Source: JACCXG01 sp963750935
GTDB lineage: Bacteria > Acidobacteriota > Vicinamibacteria > Vicinamibacterales > 2-12-FULL-66-21
Direction of reading: 5' to 3'
Assembly (NCBI GenBank): GCA_963750935.1
Contig: CAVVSR010000018.1
Span: forward strand, 186,001-250,000
Length of the DNA stretch: 64,000 bases
Shown: positions 36,129 through 47,301 of the stretch, piece by piece
Numbering within the stretch: the stretch's first letter is position 1
How the letters are laid out: each line of letters opens with the position of its first letter
Position numbers and translations under genes: made by a program
Notes under the pieces: generated by a model
What the model was told of the DNA's origin: nothing
Seen by the model: only the letters and a program-made list of their open reading frames with translations
Database searches by the model: none

Positions 36129-36153
36129 GATACGTTGGGAGTTGGGAGTTTTT

Positions 36154-36645
36154 TTAGCCGGAAGACTCGACCAGCTCGCGCAGCGCCTCGCCGGTCAATC
36201 GATAGACCGTCCACTCGTCAATCGGCCTGGCGCCGATCCCCTGGTAGAACCGGATCGCCGCCTCGTTCCAGTCGAGGACGGCCCAGTCCACCCGGTCGCA
36301 GCCGCGCTCGAGGGCGATCCGCGCCAGATGCGCCAGCAGCGCCCGCCCGACCCCCATCCCGCGCGCGTCTGCGACGACGAAGAGATCCTCGAGATAGAAG
36401 CCGCGCCGGCCCAGGAAGGTCGAGAACGTCTGGAACCAGAGGGCGTAGCCGACCGGGCGTCCGTCGACCGACGCGATCACCGCCCCGGCGACCGGCGACG
36501 GACCGAACAGCGCGGTGCGCAGATCGTCTTCGGTCGCGGTGACCAGGTGCGCGAGCTTCTCGTACTCGGCGAGCCCTTTGATCAACTGCAGGATGACGGG
36601 CACGTCGCGCTCGGTTGCCGCGGCGATGTGCAGGCCTGGAGTCAT
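36154..36645 (-). CDS. GNAT family N-acetyltransferase (diamine acetyltransferase-like)
   Basis: 163 residues from the ATG at 36643-36645 (MTPGLHIAAATERDVPVILQLIKGLAEYEKL). The segment FQTFSTFLGRRGFYLEDLFV and the loop DARGMGVGRALLAHLARIALERGCDRVDWAVLDWN are characteristic of the spermidine/diamine acetyltransferase branch. It probably acetylates a small polyamine-like substrate. It lies 16 bases downstream of the TonB receptor gene on the same strand. Confidence 0.88.
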   Translation of the reverse strand: MTPGLHIAAATERDVPVILQLIKGLAEYEKLAHLVTATEDDLRTALFGPSPVAGAVIASVDGRPVGYALWFQTFSTFLGRRGFYLEDLFVVADARGMGVGRALLAHLARIALERGCDRVDWAVLDWNEAAIRFYQGIGARPIDEWTVYRLTGEALRELVESSG

Positions 36646-36661
36646 GTGATGCGTGCTCCGG

Positions 36662-38407
36662 CTACCGCCCGGTCCGGAGCCCGGCGGCCAGCCAACGGGG
36701 CGGCATGTCCACCCCCTTGATTTCCTGGTAGCGGACGTCGAAGACGTTCGCCGCCTCGACGAACAACTCCATCGCGCCGACGCTCCGGCTGACGCGGACG
36801 TCGACGCCGCAATAGGATCTGCTGTCGATCTTGCGCTTGCAGTCGGCGCGCGCTCCGACCGACGCGCGCCACGGCAGGCTGAATCCAGCCGAGCCCGCAA
36901 AGGCATGCGGCGCGTAGTCGGCCACGTACTTGGACAACTGCGTCAACGACGGCGCGGACTGATCCAGATAGGCGTACTCGGCGCGAGCGAAACCGCCGGC
37001 CCACGTGCGCGCCACGCTGGTCTCGACGCCGCGCGTCCGAACTTCGTGGACGTTGGACGTCCGCCACATCTCCTGCGGCGTGTTCCGCACCCAGTCGATG
37101 GCGTCGGTCTCGTCGCGCAGGAACGGCGACAGCGACACCATCCACCCGCCCGACATCCAGTCGATGCCGCCGTCCACGCCCCAGGCGCGCTCCGGCGCCA
37201 GCGTCGCCTGCGCCAGGTGCGCCGGATCGCGGTAGAAGCGCTCGGTGAACGTCGGCACCCGGAACGCACGGCCGACCGAGCCGCGGGCGCGCACGGTGCG
37301 CGACAGCGAGACGACCGCGGCGATCGACGGGCTCCAGTTGTCGCCGAACGTCGAGTAGCGGTCGTAGCGCAGCCCCGGATAGATCGTCGTCCGCGTGCCG
37401 ATCGCCCGCTGCACTTCGATCAGCGCCGCGGCGCGCTGCACGTCGTGATCGCCGAGGTTGTTCGACCGGATCCAGTCGAGCCCCAGCTCTCCGCCGACGC
37501 TGAGCCAGTTCCGATCCGATCCCGTCCGCAGCGTGGCCGCCGCCGTCACCGCGTGGCTGCGATGGCGGTTCTCCGCGAATCCCGGCCGGTTGATGTCCCA
37601 TAAAAAATGATCGCCGTGCGTCCGGTAGGACGCACGCGTGCTCACGCGCCGCGCGCTGGAGCCGAGGGCATCGGCGAACGACACCAGGGTCTGGTCGGTC
37701 CATTCCTTCGACGGCGACGCGCCGTAGAAGCCGTTGGCGCCGAACGCATTCCGCAGGTGCGAGACCGACAGCCGCCGGCGCGGCGTGAACGCCGCCGTCA
37801 CCGACGCACCGCCCGACTCCACCTCGCGATCGAACATGAAGCCCGACGTCCGCGTCCCCCACCCGGCGATCGACGTCGTCATGCCCGCGCGCGTGAGCGT
37901 GGCCGAAGCCGATCCGCGCACCAGCCCGTGCTCGCCGCCGGCCAGCGATGCCTGCAGCCGCGGCGCCGAGGTGATGATGTTGATGGCGCCGGTCGTGGCA
38001 TCGGCGCCATAGAGCGACGAGCCCGTGCCGCGGAGGACCTCGATGCGTTCGATCTGCTCGATCGCCACCGGGATGTCGCCGTTGTGATGTCCGGACTGCA
38101 TGTCGTTGAGCCTGACGCCGTCGACCAGCACCAGCACCTGGCCGAAGCCGCCACCGCGCAGCGAGAAATCGGTCTGGGTGCCGAAGCTGCCGCGGGAGCG
38201 GACCTCGACGCTGGCCGCGAACCGCAGCAGATCGGCAACGGACCAGGATGGGAGGCGCGAGATCTCGTCGCGGGTGAGCACCGCGACGGCGCGGGCCAGG
38301 CTATCGAGCGGAACCGGCTGTGTCGCCGCGGAGACGACGACCGTCTGCGTGATCCGCGGCGGCTGGGCGGACGGATCCTGGAGGAACGGGAGCAGGAGCA
38401 GCCACAT
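36662..38407 (-). CDS. TonB-dependent outer-membrane receptor
   Basis: 581 residues. A short signal peptide is followed by a plug domain at about 25-150: VVVSAATQPVPLDSLARAVAVLTRDEISRLP, DFSLRGGGFGQVLVLVDGVRLNDMQSGHHNGDIP, IERIEVLRGTGSSLYGADATTGAINI. The beta-barrel extends to the end, whose last strand is PRWLAAGLRTGR rather than the usual terminal aromatic. Size and plug resemble BtuB-like receptors. The ligand is unknown; the DUF411 gene directly upstream hints at a metal or metal complex. Confidence 0.9.
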   Translation of the reverse strand: MWLLLLPFLQDPSAQPPRITQTVVVSAATQPVPLDSLARAVAVLTRDEISRLPSWSVADLLRFAASVEVRSRGSFGTQTDFSLRGGGFGQVLVLVDGVRLNDMQSGHHNGDIPVAIEQIERIEVLRGTGSSLYGADATTGAINIITSAPRLQASLAGGEHGLVRGSASATLTRAGMTTSIAGWGTRTSGFMFDREVESGGASVTAAFTPRRRLSVSHLRNAFGANGFYGASPSKEWTDQTLVSFADALGSSARRVSTRASYRTHGDHFLWDINRPGFAENRHRSHAVTAAATLRTGSDRNWLSVGGELGLDWIRSNNLGDHDVQRAAALIEVQRAIGTRTTIYPGLRYDRYSTFGDNWSPSIAAVVSLSRTVRARGSVGRAFRVPTFTERFYRDPAHLAQATLAPERAWGVDGGIDWMSGGWMVSLSPFLRDETDAIDWVRNTPQEMWRTSNVHEVRTRGVETSVARTWAGGFARAEYAYLDQSAPSLTQLSKYVADYAPHAFAGSAGFSLPWRASVGARADCKRKIDSRSYCGVDVRVSRSVGAMELFVEAANVFDVRYQEIKGVDMPPRWLAAGLRTGR

Positions 38408-38431
38408 GCCGCTGTCGCGTGCGCGGCGCCC

Positions 38432-38923
38432 TTAGCGCTGCGGGCCACGCGTCGCGAACACCGACGTCTTGCCGCTCTGATCGTAGGCGACGATGTCGTA
38501 GGTCTGCGGCGTCGGCGACTCCATGCCGGGCGAACCCGCCGGCATGCCCGGGACCGCGATGCCCGCGACCTTCGGCCGATCCTTCAGCAGCTGCTTGATG
38601 ACGTCGGCCGGCACGTGCCCCTCGACGTTGTAGCCCTCGAGGGTGGCGCTGTGGCACGAGCGCAGCGCCTTCGGCACGCCCTTGGTCGCCGGGGACTCGT
38701 CCGTGGTCTGCACGATGTGGACGGTAGGCGCGAAGCCTGCCGCCTTCAGGTGATCGACCCACTTGCCGCAGCATCCGCACGTCGCCGTGCGCCATACGGT
38801 GATCGGCTGCGCGGCCGCTGCCGCGGGTTTCGTCGCGTCTGCCGGCTTCTCCGTCCGTTGCGCGGCGACGGCAGCCGAGACGCCGAGCAGCACCGACAAC
38901 ACCAGCATGGCTCGTTTGTTCAT
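38432..38923 (-). CDS. Secreted DUF411 metal-binding protein
   Basis: 163 residues with a signal peptide (MNKRAMLVLSVLLGVSAAVAA). The DUF411 domain runs from ITVWRTATCGCCGKWVDHLKAAGF through SCHSATLEGYNVEGHVPADVIKQLL to GIAVPGMPAGSPGME. The C-G-C-C cluster, later Cys and His, and Met-rich P-G-M motifs match copper-associated members. It likely binds Cu in the periplasm. It lies 24 bases upstream of the TonB receptor gene, same strand. Confidence 0.9.
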   Translation of the reverse strand: MNKRAMLVLSVLLGVSAAVAAQRTEKPADATKPAAAAAQPITVWRTATCGCCGKWVDHLKAAGFAPTVHIVQTTDESPATKGVPKALRSCHSATLEGYNVEGHVPADVIKQLLKDRPKVAGIAVPGMPAGSPGMESPTPQTYDIVAYDQSGKTSVFATRGPQR

Positions 38924-39034
38924 GGGTTCAGGATAGCACTCTCCGGCGGCCTCCCGCCGGGCGCCGGTGTGACGCCTGCATGCTCCCTGGACGGGCCTTG
39001 GGCGGGCGCCGCCGGGCGCGCTACACTCCCCGCC

Positions 39035-40775
39035 ATGAAGCGCCTCGCGATTGTCTCCGCCGTCATCGTCGCGTCCCTGGCGCCGCTGACGTCGTCGCAG
39101 CAGCTGCCGTTCCGCACGCTGAACGACACCTTCGACCCGCCGAAGTACACGACCGCGGCGGATTGGAAGCGCCGCGCCGCCTACCTGCGCGAGCACATCC
39201 TGGTGTCGGCCGGGCTGATGCCGATGCCGGAGCGGTCGCCGCTGTCGCCGCGCATCTTCGGCGAGGTCACGCACACCGATTACACGGTGTCGAAGGTCTA
39301 CTTCGAGAGCCTGCCCGGGTTCTTCGTCACCGGCAACCTCTATCGTCCGATCGGCGAGGGGCCCTTCCCCGCCATCCTCACACCGCACGGCCACTGGGCC
39401 TACGGACGGCTCGAGAACACCACGCTGAACTCGGTGCCGGGCCGCGCCATCAACCTCGCGCGCCAGGGCTACGTCGTCTTCACGCACGACATGGTCGGCT
39501 ACGGCGACAGCCGTCAGCTGCCGCACACCTTCGGCGGCCGGCGCGAGAACCTGTGGGGGCTCAGCCTCGCCGGCCTCCAGGTCTGGAACGCGATCCGGGC
39601 GCTGGATTTCCTCGAGGGCCTGCCCTACGTGCGCCGCGAGGCGATCGGCGTCACCGGCGAATCGGGCGGCGGCACGCAGACCTTCCTGCTCGCGGCGATC
39701 GACGATCGCGTCGCCGTGGCGGCGCCGGTCAACATGATCTCGCTTGCACATGCAGGGGGGCTGCCTGTGCGAGAACCCGCCGGGGCTGCGGCTCGACACG
39801 ACCAACGTCGAGATCGCGGCGGCGATCGCGCCGCGGCCGCTGCTGATGATTGCCGCGACCGGCGACTGGACGAAGAACACGATCGAGCGCGAGTATCCGG
39901 CGGTCCGTTCGATCTATTCACTGCTCGACGCGCCGGACCGCGTGCAGGCGGTCCGGATCGACGCCGATCACAACTACAACCGCGAGTCGCGCGAAGCGAT
40001 GTACGGATGGATGGCGCGCTGGCTGCAGAAGGCGCCGGCCGACACCAAGCGGACCGAGCGGTCGTTCACGGCCGATGCGCCGGCGGATCTGATGGTCTTC
40101 CACCAGCGGCCGCTGCCGGGCAACGCGCTGAGCCCGGCGGAGCTCACCTACAACTGGATCGACGCCGCGCGGCGGCAGCTCGCGTCGCTCAGCACGGAGG
40201 ACGCGGCGCGGGCCCTCCGCCACGTGCTCGGCTACGGCGACAGCGCACCTGCCGCGCCCGCCCCGCCCGCGCGAAACGGCCGGCGCGTCGTGCTGATCGC
40301 CGGCGTGGACGCGGACACCGAGCAGCAGCTGCGGCGCGCGCGCTTCGACGTGCGCTCGATCGCGGCAGCCGCCTTCGATGCCGAAGCGGCCGGCAAGGTC
40401 CGGCACTTCGACACCTACAACCGGACGGCGGCCGCGCAGCGCGCCGCGGAGATCGTCGAGGCGATCCGCGCCAACCCGGGCGCCGCGGTCGTCGCCGCCG
40501 GTGATTCCGCGCTCGCCGCCCTGCTCGCCTCCGTCGCGGCGCCGCCGCGCGCCCTGGTGCTCGACGTCGGCGGCTTCGACACGTCGAAAGACGACGACTA
40601 CGTGTCGCGGCTCTACATTCCCGGGCTGCGCCGTGCCGGTGACCTGCAGACCGCGGCCCGCGCCTTCACCGGTTCGCTGGTGCTCCACAACGCGGGCACG
40701 ACGTTCGCGCTGCCGGGCGTGAAGACGTCCGCCGCGAAGCTCACGGCGAAGGACGTCGTGGCGGCGCTTCGATGA
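39035..40775 (+). CDS. Secreted alpha/beta hydrolase (acetylxylan esterase-like), one frameshift
   Basis: About 580 residues once corrected. A signal peptide (MKRLAIVSAVIVASLAPLTSS) precedes a hydrolase core with oxyanion region TPHGHWAYGR, nucleophile GVTGESGGGTQT, then RPLLMIAATGDWTKN and His in DADHNYNRESREAMYGWM. A single extra T near 39747 breaks the frame; corrected it reads VNMISLHMQGGCLCENPPG. The last 160 residues form a second alpha/beta domain (RVVLIAGVDADTEQQLRRARFD). Probably removes acyl groups from plant polysaccharides. The stop overlaps the next start (ATGA). Confidence 0.82.
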
Positions 40776-42100
40776 CGCCGCGTCTCGCCTGCGGCGTGCT
40801 CGTCTGCTGCCTGCTGTCGGCGCCGGCCGCGGCGCAGTGGCCCCAGTTCCGCGGACCCGACGGGCAGGGACACTCGGCCGAGCGGGGCCTGCCGGTCGAG
40901 TGGAGCGAGTCACGGAACGTCGCCTGGAAAGTGCCGGTCGCGGGCGCGGGCTGGTCGTCGCCGGTGCTCGCCGACGGCCGCATCTGGCTGACGTCCGCGG
41001 TCGCGAGTCGCGACAACGGACGCGGGCGTGGCGTGTCGCTGCGCGCGCTGGCGTTCGACGCCGCCACGGGCAAGACGATCGTCGACGTCGAGGTCTTCAG
41101 CATCGATCGGCCGGGCGACATCAACCGGAAGAACAGCCACGCGTCGCCGACCCCCATCGTCAGCGGCGACCGCGTCTTCGTGCACTTCGGCGCCTACGGG
41201 ACCGCGGCGCTGAGCACGTCAGGCGACGTCGTCTGGAAGACGCGGCTGGCCTACGAATCTCAGCACGGGGCCGGCGGCTCGCCCGTCCTCTATCAGGACC
41301 TGCTGATCATCAACTGCGACGGCAACGGCGGACCGGACGACGCGTTCGTGGTGGCGCTGGACGTGAAGACCGGCAAGACGCGGTGGAAGACGTCGCGGCG
41401 GTATCCGGCGGATCAGGCCTACACCACGCCGCTCGTCATCCGGGCCGGTGATCGCGATCAGGTCGTCAGCGTCGGCGCCTTTCGCGCCGCAGCGTATGAC
41501 CCGTCGAACGGGCGCGAGATCTGGCGCGTTGCCTACGACCAGGGCTTCTCGAACGTGCCGCGGCCGGTGTTCGCGCACGGTCTCGTCTTCATCGCGACCG
41601 GCTTCCACCAGCCGGCCTTGCTTGCCGTGAAGCCCGACGGCACCGGCGACGTCACGCGGTCGCACATCGCGTGGGAGGTCAGACGCGGCGCCCCGCTCAC
41701 GCCCTCACCCCTCGTCGTCGGCGACGATCTGTTCATGGTGAGCGATGTCGGCATCGCCACGTGCGTCGACGCCAGGACCGGCACCATCCACTGGCAGGAG
41801 CGGCTCGGCGGCAACTACTCGGCGTCACCGACATTCGCCGACGGCCGGATCTACTTCTCGAGCGAGGAAGGCGTGACGACGGCGATCGCGCCGTCGCGGA
41901 CGTTCACGCGCCTCGGCACCAGCCAGCTGGATGGCGCGATCCTGGCGTCGTTCGCCGCCGCCGATCGGGCGTTCTTCATCCGCACGAATTCGCACCTGTA
42001 TCGGATTCAGGAACGGACGCAGCCCGAATCCTCAACTCGTCCCGCCGCCGGTCCCGGGCGCCCCGAACCCCGAACCTCGCCTCGCGAATCCCGACGGTAA
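40772..42100 (+). CDS. Secreted PQQ-binding-like beta-propeller protein
   Basis: 442 residues with a signal peptide (LACGVLVCCLLSAPAAA). The propeller starts WPQFRGPDGQGHSAERGLPVEWSESRNVAWKVPVAGAGWSSPVLADGRIWLTSAV, and blade repeats continue (WKTRLAYESQHGAGGSPVLYQDLLIINCDGN, IHWQERLGGNYSASPTFADGRIYFSSEEG). No quinoprotein dehydrogenase catalytic residues are obvious, so it is probably a binding propeller. It is coupled to the upstream hydrolase. Confidence 0.9.
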   Translation: MTPRLACGVLVCCLLSAPAAAQWPQFRGPDGQGHSAERGLPVEWSESRNVAWKVPVAGAGWSSPVLADGRIWLTSAVASRDNGRGRGVSLRALAFDAATGKTIVDVEVFSIDRPGDINRKNSHASPTPIVSGDRVFVHFGAYGTAALSTSGDVVWKTRLAYESQHGAGGSPVLYQDLLIINCDGNGGPDDAFVVALDVKTGKTRWKTSRRYPADQAYTTPLVIRAGDRDQVVSVGAFRAAAYDPSNGREIWRVAYDQGFSNVPRPVFAHGLVFIATGFHQPALLAVKPDGTGDVTRSHIAWEVRRGAPLTPSPLVVGDDLFMVSDVGIATCVDARTGTIHWQERLGGNYSASPTFADGRIYFSSEEGVTTAIAPSRTFTRLGTSQLDGAILASFAAADRAFFIRTNSHLYRIQERTQPESSTRPAAGPGRPEPRTSPRESRR

Positions 42101-42143
42101 GCGCCTGCGCGGCCCACGTTTTCGGGTTATCGTAGTTGGGATA

Positions 42144-43531
42144 GTGCCCCAATCCCCCAGCAATCCCGAATCCGCGGAAGACCAGCTACGCGCGGGCCTT
42201 GCGGCTGCCGAGCGGCGCCGACGCGCCCGCGAGGCGAGCCGGCAGACCTGGCGGATCGCGCCGGCCGCCGCGACCGCCGCGCTCGCGGTCGCCGGTCTCT
42301 CCCGCGTGGTCCGCCTGCCCGCCGCTGTACCGCTCGTCGTGCTGGTGGCGGGAGCGATCGTGGTGCTGGCCGCTACGTGGATCCTTCGACGGTCCCGGGC
42401 GATCTCCGACGCTGAAGCGCACGCGATCGATCGCGACGCCGGCCTGCGCGGCGAGCTGCGCAGCGCGCACTGGTTCGCGGGCCGCGAGCGGCGCGACGAA
42501 TGGGCGGAACTGCACCTGGCGCGCGCGGCCGATCGCGTCCGGCAGATCGACTGGTCGGAGCTCTACCCCACGACGCCAGCGCGCCGGGCCCAGGCCGCGA
42601 CCGTGGTCTTCACAGTCGCCGCGATTGCCCTGCTGGTGACGGTCCCGCCGCGCGTCAGCATCCGCGCCGCGGCGGCAACGACGACGCTGTCGCCCGAGGA
42701 AGAAGCCAAGGCACGCGCCGAGGGCGTGTATGCCGGACGCATGCTGAGCCCGGAGCTGCAGAAGGCGCTCGAGGAGCTGCTCGCGAAGGCCGCGAAGGGC
42801 GCGCTGCCCACGGCCGACGACCTCGCGAACGACCCGCGGATGCGGGAGATGCTCGAGAAGCTCAATAAGATGAGCGACGCCGAGCTGCTCGACGCGCTGC
42901 GCCGGGCGCTCGCCGCCAATCCCGATGCGAAGGCGCAGGCTGCCGCCGACAACCTGAAGAAGCTCGCGCAGCAGGCGAAGCAGAGCGCCGAGAACACCGG
43001 CCTGCCGAAGGAGCTGCAGGACGCGCTCGAGAAGCTGGGGGACGAGATCGAGATCGCCAAGGGCGACAGCACCGAGCCGGGAGACGAGCAGAGCGGCGCC
43101 CCCGGGGCGGAGCAGCAGGGACAATCCAGCCAGCCGGGCGGCCAGCAGTCCGAGGAGCTGTCGATCCAGTTCGCGAAACAGGCCGAGGCCACCGGCGGCG
43201 CGGGCATGATGATGATGTCCAGCCAGGACGCGTCGCAGGCCGGCGGACCGCCGGGAGCGGGTGTCGGCGGCGGGGGCTCGGAAGACACGGCCGGCGCCGC
43301 GGCTGCCGCCATCGAAGCCGCCCTCAAGCAGGAAATCGTCGAGGCGAGCGAGGACAAGGCCGGAGACAACGTGGACACCGAGATCCGGCGCAAGACCGAA
43401 CACGGCAACGCCACGGTGGGCTTCACCGGCAGCGCGTCAGGCCAGTTCGATCGCTCGCGTGCCGCCGCGCCGCCGCCGGTGCCCGAAGCGCGGCGCAGCG
43501 GCGTCCAGACCTATTTCGTTCGCAAGCCGAA

Positions 43532-43535
<4 letters not shown>
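42144..43535 (+). CDS. Membrane protein of a MoxR/VWA operon
   Basis: 463 residues from a GTG. Two TMs occur near the N-terminus (about 33-70) and one near 153-170. A charged helical segment follows (LSPEEEAKARAEGVYAGRMLSPELQKALEELLAKAAKG) and a long Gln/Gly/Ser-rich region (GAEQQGQSSQPGGQQSEELS), ending VQTYFVRKPK. It resembles DUF4175-type proteins that accompany MoxR-DUF58-VWA genes. Probably a membrane scaffold. Its stop overlaps the moxR GTG. Confidence 0.7.
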
Positions 43536-44559
<1,024 letters not shown>

Positions 44560-44583
44560 CGCTCCGTTACCCGGGAGTTTGCC

Positions 44584-45456
44584 GTGGCCCTTCGCTTCGA
44601 CGATCAGTTCCTGAAGAAGCTCGAGTACCTGCACGTCGTGTCGAAGCGGGCGTTCGCGGGGCACAATCGCGCCGATCGGCTCACGCCAACCCGCGGCCGC
44701 GGCCTCGAGTTCGCCGATCACCGTCCCTACACCCACGGCGACGACTTCCGGCACATCGACTGGAAGGCCTACAAGCGGCTCAACCGGCTGCTGGTCCTGC
44801 TGTTCGACGAAGAACACGATCTGCCGATCTACCTGATGCTCGACGTCAGCCGCTCGATGGCGGAGCCGGCGAAGTTCGACATGGCGCGGCGGCTCGCCGC
44901 GGCGCTCTGCTACATCGGCCTCGTGCACCTCGACAAGCTGACGATCCTGCCGTTCGGGCGCGGGCTCGGGCGCGAAGCCGAGGCGGGCCGCGGCAAGGGA
45001 CGGATCTTCAAGGTCTTCGATCAGCTCGAGCGGCTCGAGGCGGCCGGCCCGACGGATTTGCGCGAGTCGTTCAAGGAGTTCGCGGCGCGCTCGCGGCAGC
45101 TTGGCCTGACCGTGATCATCTCGGACTTCCTCGATCCCGGCGGCTTCGAAGCGGGCCTGAAGATCCTGCGCACGCTGGGACACGACGTCTTCGTCGTGCA
45201 CATCGCCTCGGAGCGCGACCGTGACCCGGGCGCATTCGGCGAGGTGCGGTTCGTGGACGCCGAGACCGGCGAGCTGCGGGAGGTCGAGGTCACGCCGAGA
45301 CTGGCCGCCGCCTACTCGAAGGCGTTCGAGACCCACGCCGAGGAGCTCGAGCGCTTCTGCGGCCGCTACGACATCGGCTACGTCCGCGCCAATGCCGAGG
45401 CGCCGTTCGAGGACATCGTCCTCAAGACCTTCCGGCAGGGGAGATTCCTGGCGTGA
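44584..45456 (+). CDS. DUF58 domain protein
   Basis: 290 residues from a GTG with GGGAG upstream. The DUF58 signature is GRGLEFADHRPYTHGDDFRHIDWKAYKRLNRLLVLLFDEEHDLPIYLMLDVSRSM, and a degenerate VWA fold follows (LTVIISDFLDPGGFEAGLKIL). It is the constant companion of MoxR. It lies 24 bases after moxR and overlaps the next gene by four bases. Confidence 0.93.
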   Translation: MALRFDDQFLKKLEYLHVVSKRAFAGHNRADRLTPTRGRGLEFADHRPYTHGDDFRHIDWKAYKRLNRLLVLLFDEEHDLPIYLMLDVSRSMAEPAKFDMARRLAAALCYIGLVHLDKLTILPFGRGLGREAEAGRGKGRIFKVFDQLERLEAAGPTDLRESFKEFAARSRQLGLTVIISDFLDPGGFEAGLKILRTLGHDVFVVHIASERDRDPGAFGEVRFVDAETGELREVEVTPRLAAAYSKAFETHAEELERFCGRYDIGYVRANAEAPFEDIVLKTFRQGRFLA

Positions 45457-47243
45457 CGTTCGGGGCGATGGCGGCGTGGCAGGCCTGGCTGCTGCTCGGC
45501 GCGGCGGCCGCGGCCGCCGCCGCCCTGTTCCTGATCAAGCTGCGCCCGCCGCGGATGATCGTGCCGTCGCTGCTGCTGTGGCGCAAGGTGCTCGACGAAT
45601 CGCGCGAGCTGACGCTGTGGGAGCGCATCCGCCGCGCGGTGTCGCTGGTGGTGACGATCGTCATCGCGCTCGCGATTGCCTTCGCGATGACACGCCCGGG
45701 CCCGAGCGGCGGCGCCACCGCCACCACCGGCCGGGTCCTGATCGTCGTCGATTCGTCGTGGTCGATGCAGGCCCATACCCGCACCGGCGAAACCCGCTGG
45801 CAGCGCGCCATCGCCGAAGGGCGCCGGCTCACCGCGGCGGCCTCGGGCGGCGAAGTGGCGCTGGCAACCACGGCGGACGGCCTGGTCGAAGGCCCCACCA
45901 CCGACGGCGCGCTGATCGAGACGGCGCTCGATCGGCTCGCCCCGGGCGGCGGTGAAGCGTCGGCCTGGCCGGAGCTCGCCGGCGCCGGGGCCGTCCACTT
46001 TCTCACCGACGGCGCCGTCAACCGGTCGCTGCCCGCCAGCGTCATCGTGCATTCGGTGTTCGAGCCGGCCGCGAACGTCGCGGTCACGGCGCTCGACGTG
46101 CGGCCGTCGCTCGCGGCGGCGAACGCCGGCGATGCCTACGTCGAGATCGCGAACTTCGCCGCGGCGGCGCAGACCGTGCGCGTCACGCTGACCCGCGGCG
46201 AGACCGGCATCTTCAACCGCGAGATGAGCCTGGGGCCGTCGGAAGTCCTGCGGCAGGTCGTCCCGCTCGTGCGCGGCGGCGATCCGGCGCTGCGCGCCCG
46301 CGTGCAGGCCTCCGACAACGCGCTCGAGGTGGACGACGAGGCGGTCGCGTGGATCGACAGTGCGAGACCGCTTGCGGTCACCGTCGTCGGCCGGCGCACC
46401 GAGTGGCTGCAGGCCGCGTTCGCGCGCGACCCCGGCGTTCGCGCGACCTACTTCGACCCGACCAACTACCTGCCCGGGCAGGAGGACGTCACCATCTTCG
46501 TGGGCTGGGCGCCCGCCGACGTCCCGAAGCGGCCGGCGCTGCTGTTCGCGCCGCCGCTCGACACCGCCTGGCTCGGCCAGCGCGCGGAGGACGCGGTCGA
46601 GTCGGGCCCGCGCTGGCACTCCTCCGGCAGCCATCCGGTGGTGCTCGGCGTCGACCCGTTCACGCTGTCGATCGATCGGGCGCGGCGCTACAGCGCCCCG
46701 TCGCTGACGCCGGTCGCGCTGTCGGAGCGCGGCACGCCGCTCGTCTACGTCAGCGAAACGCCGGCGCACCGCTTCGCGGTGGTGACGTTCGGGGCCGACG
46801 AATCGAACCTCGCGGGCGCGCCGGGGTTCCCGGTGCTGATCGGCAATGCCCTCGACTGGCTGACCCATCCCTCGTCCGGCTCGGCGCAGGCCGGTCCGGC
46901 CCACCGTCCGCGGCTCGTGACGTTCGAAGAAGGGGTGGCACGGGTGACAGGACCGGACGGCGCCGACGTTCGCCTGGCGCGCGTCGACCGCGCGTCGGTC
47001 GGGATGCTGCGGCAGCCGGGCTTCTATGCCGTCGAAGGCGGCGGTGCGCGCAGCACCATCGCCATCAACGCCGGCGATCAGCTACTGTCGAACCTGACGC
47101 GAGCCCCGAGCGGCCGCAGCGGCACGGCGCAGGTGGTCGAAGCCGGAGCGTCCGGTCGGGCCTGGTGGATCTACTTCGCGGTCGCCGCGTTCGCGCTGGC
47201 GCTCGCGGAGTGGTGGACGTGGCAGCGGCGGATTACCGTGTGA
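45453..47243 (+). CDS. VWA-domain membrane protein (BatA-like), first copy
   Basis: 596 residues. The N-terminal aerotolerance-type TM pair is WQAWLLLGAAAAAAAALFLIKLRPPRMIVPSLLLWRKV and SLVVTIVIALAIAFAM. The VWA MIDAS begins VLIVVDSSWSMQAHTRTG (D-S-S-W-S), with HFLTDGAVNRS later. A large periplasmic region and a C-terminal TM (WWIYFAVAAFALALAEWW) complete it. It belongs to the Bat-like complex with MoxR and DUF58. Confidence 0.88.
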   Translation: MTFGAMAAWQAWLLLGAAAAAAAALFLIKLRPPRMIVPSLLLWRKVLDESRELTLWERIRRAVSLVVTIVIALAIAFAMTRPGPSGGATATTGRVLIVVDSSWSMQAHTRTGETRWQRAIAEGRRLTAAASGGEVALATTADGLVEGPTTDGALIETALDRLAPGGGEASAWPELAGAGAVHFLTDGAVNRSLPASVIVHSVFEPAANVAVTALDVRPSLAAANAGDAYVEIANFAAAAQTVRVTLTRGETGIFNREMSLGPSEVLRQVVPLVRGGDPALRARVQASDNALEVDDEAVAWIDSARPLAVTVVGRRTEWLQAAFARDPGVRATYFDPTNYLPGQEDVTIFVGWAPADVPKRPALLFAPPLDTAWLGQRAEDAVESGPRWHSSGSHPVVLGVDPFTLSIDRARRYSAPSLTPVALSERGTPLVYVSETPAHRFAVVTFGADESNLAGAPGFPVLIGNALDWLTHPSSGSAQAGPAHRPRLVTFEEGVARVTGPDGADVRLARVDRASVGMLRQPGFYAVEGGGARSTIAINAGDQLLSNLTRAPSGRSGTAQVVEAGASGRAWWIYFAVAAFALALAEWWTWQRRITV

Positions 47244-47301
47244 ACGGCACGAACAGGATGACCTCTTACCGCGGACAGATCGCCAGGCGCGAGGACGATT
47301 C

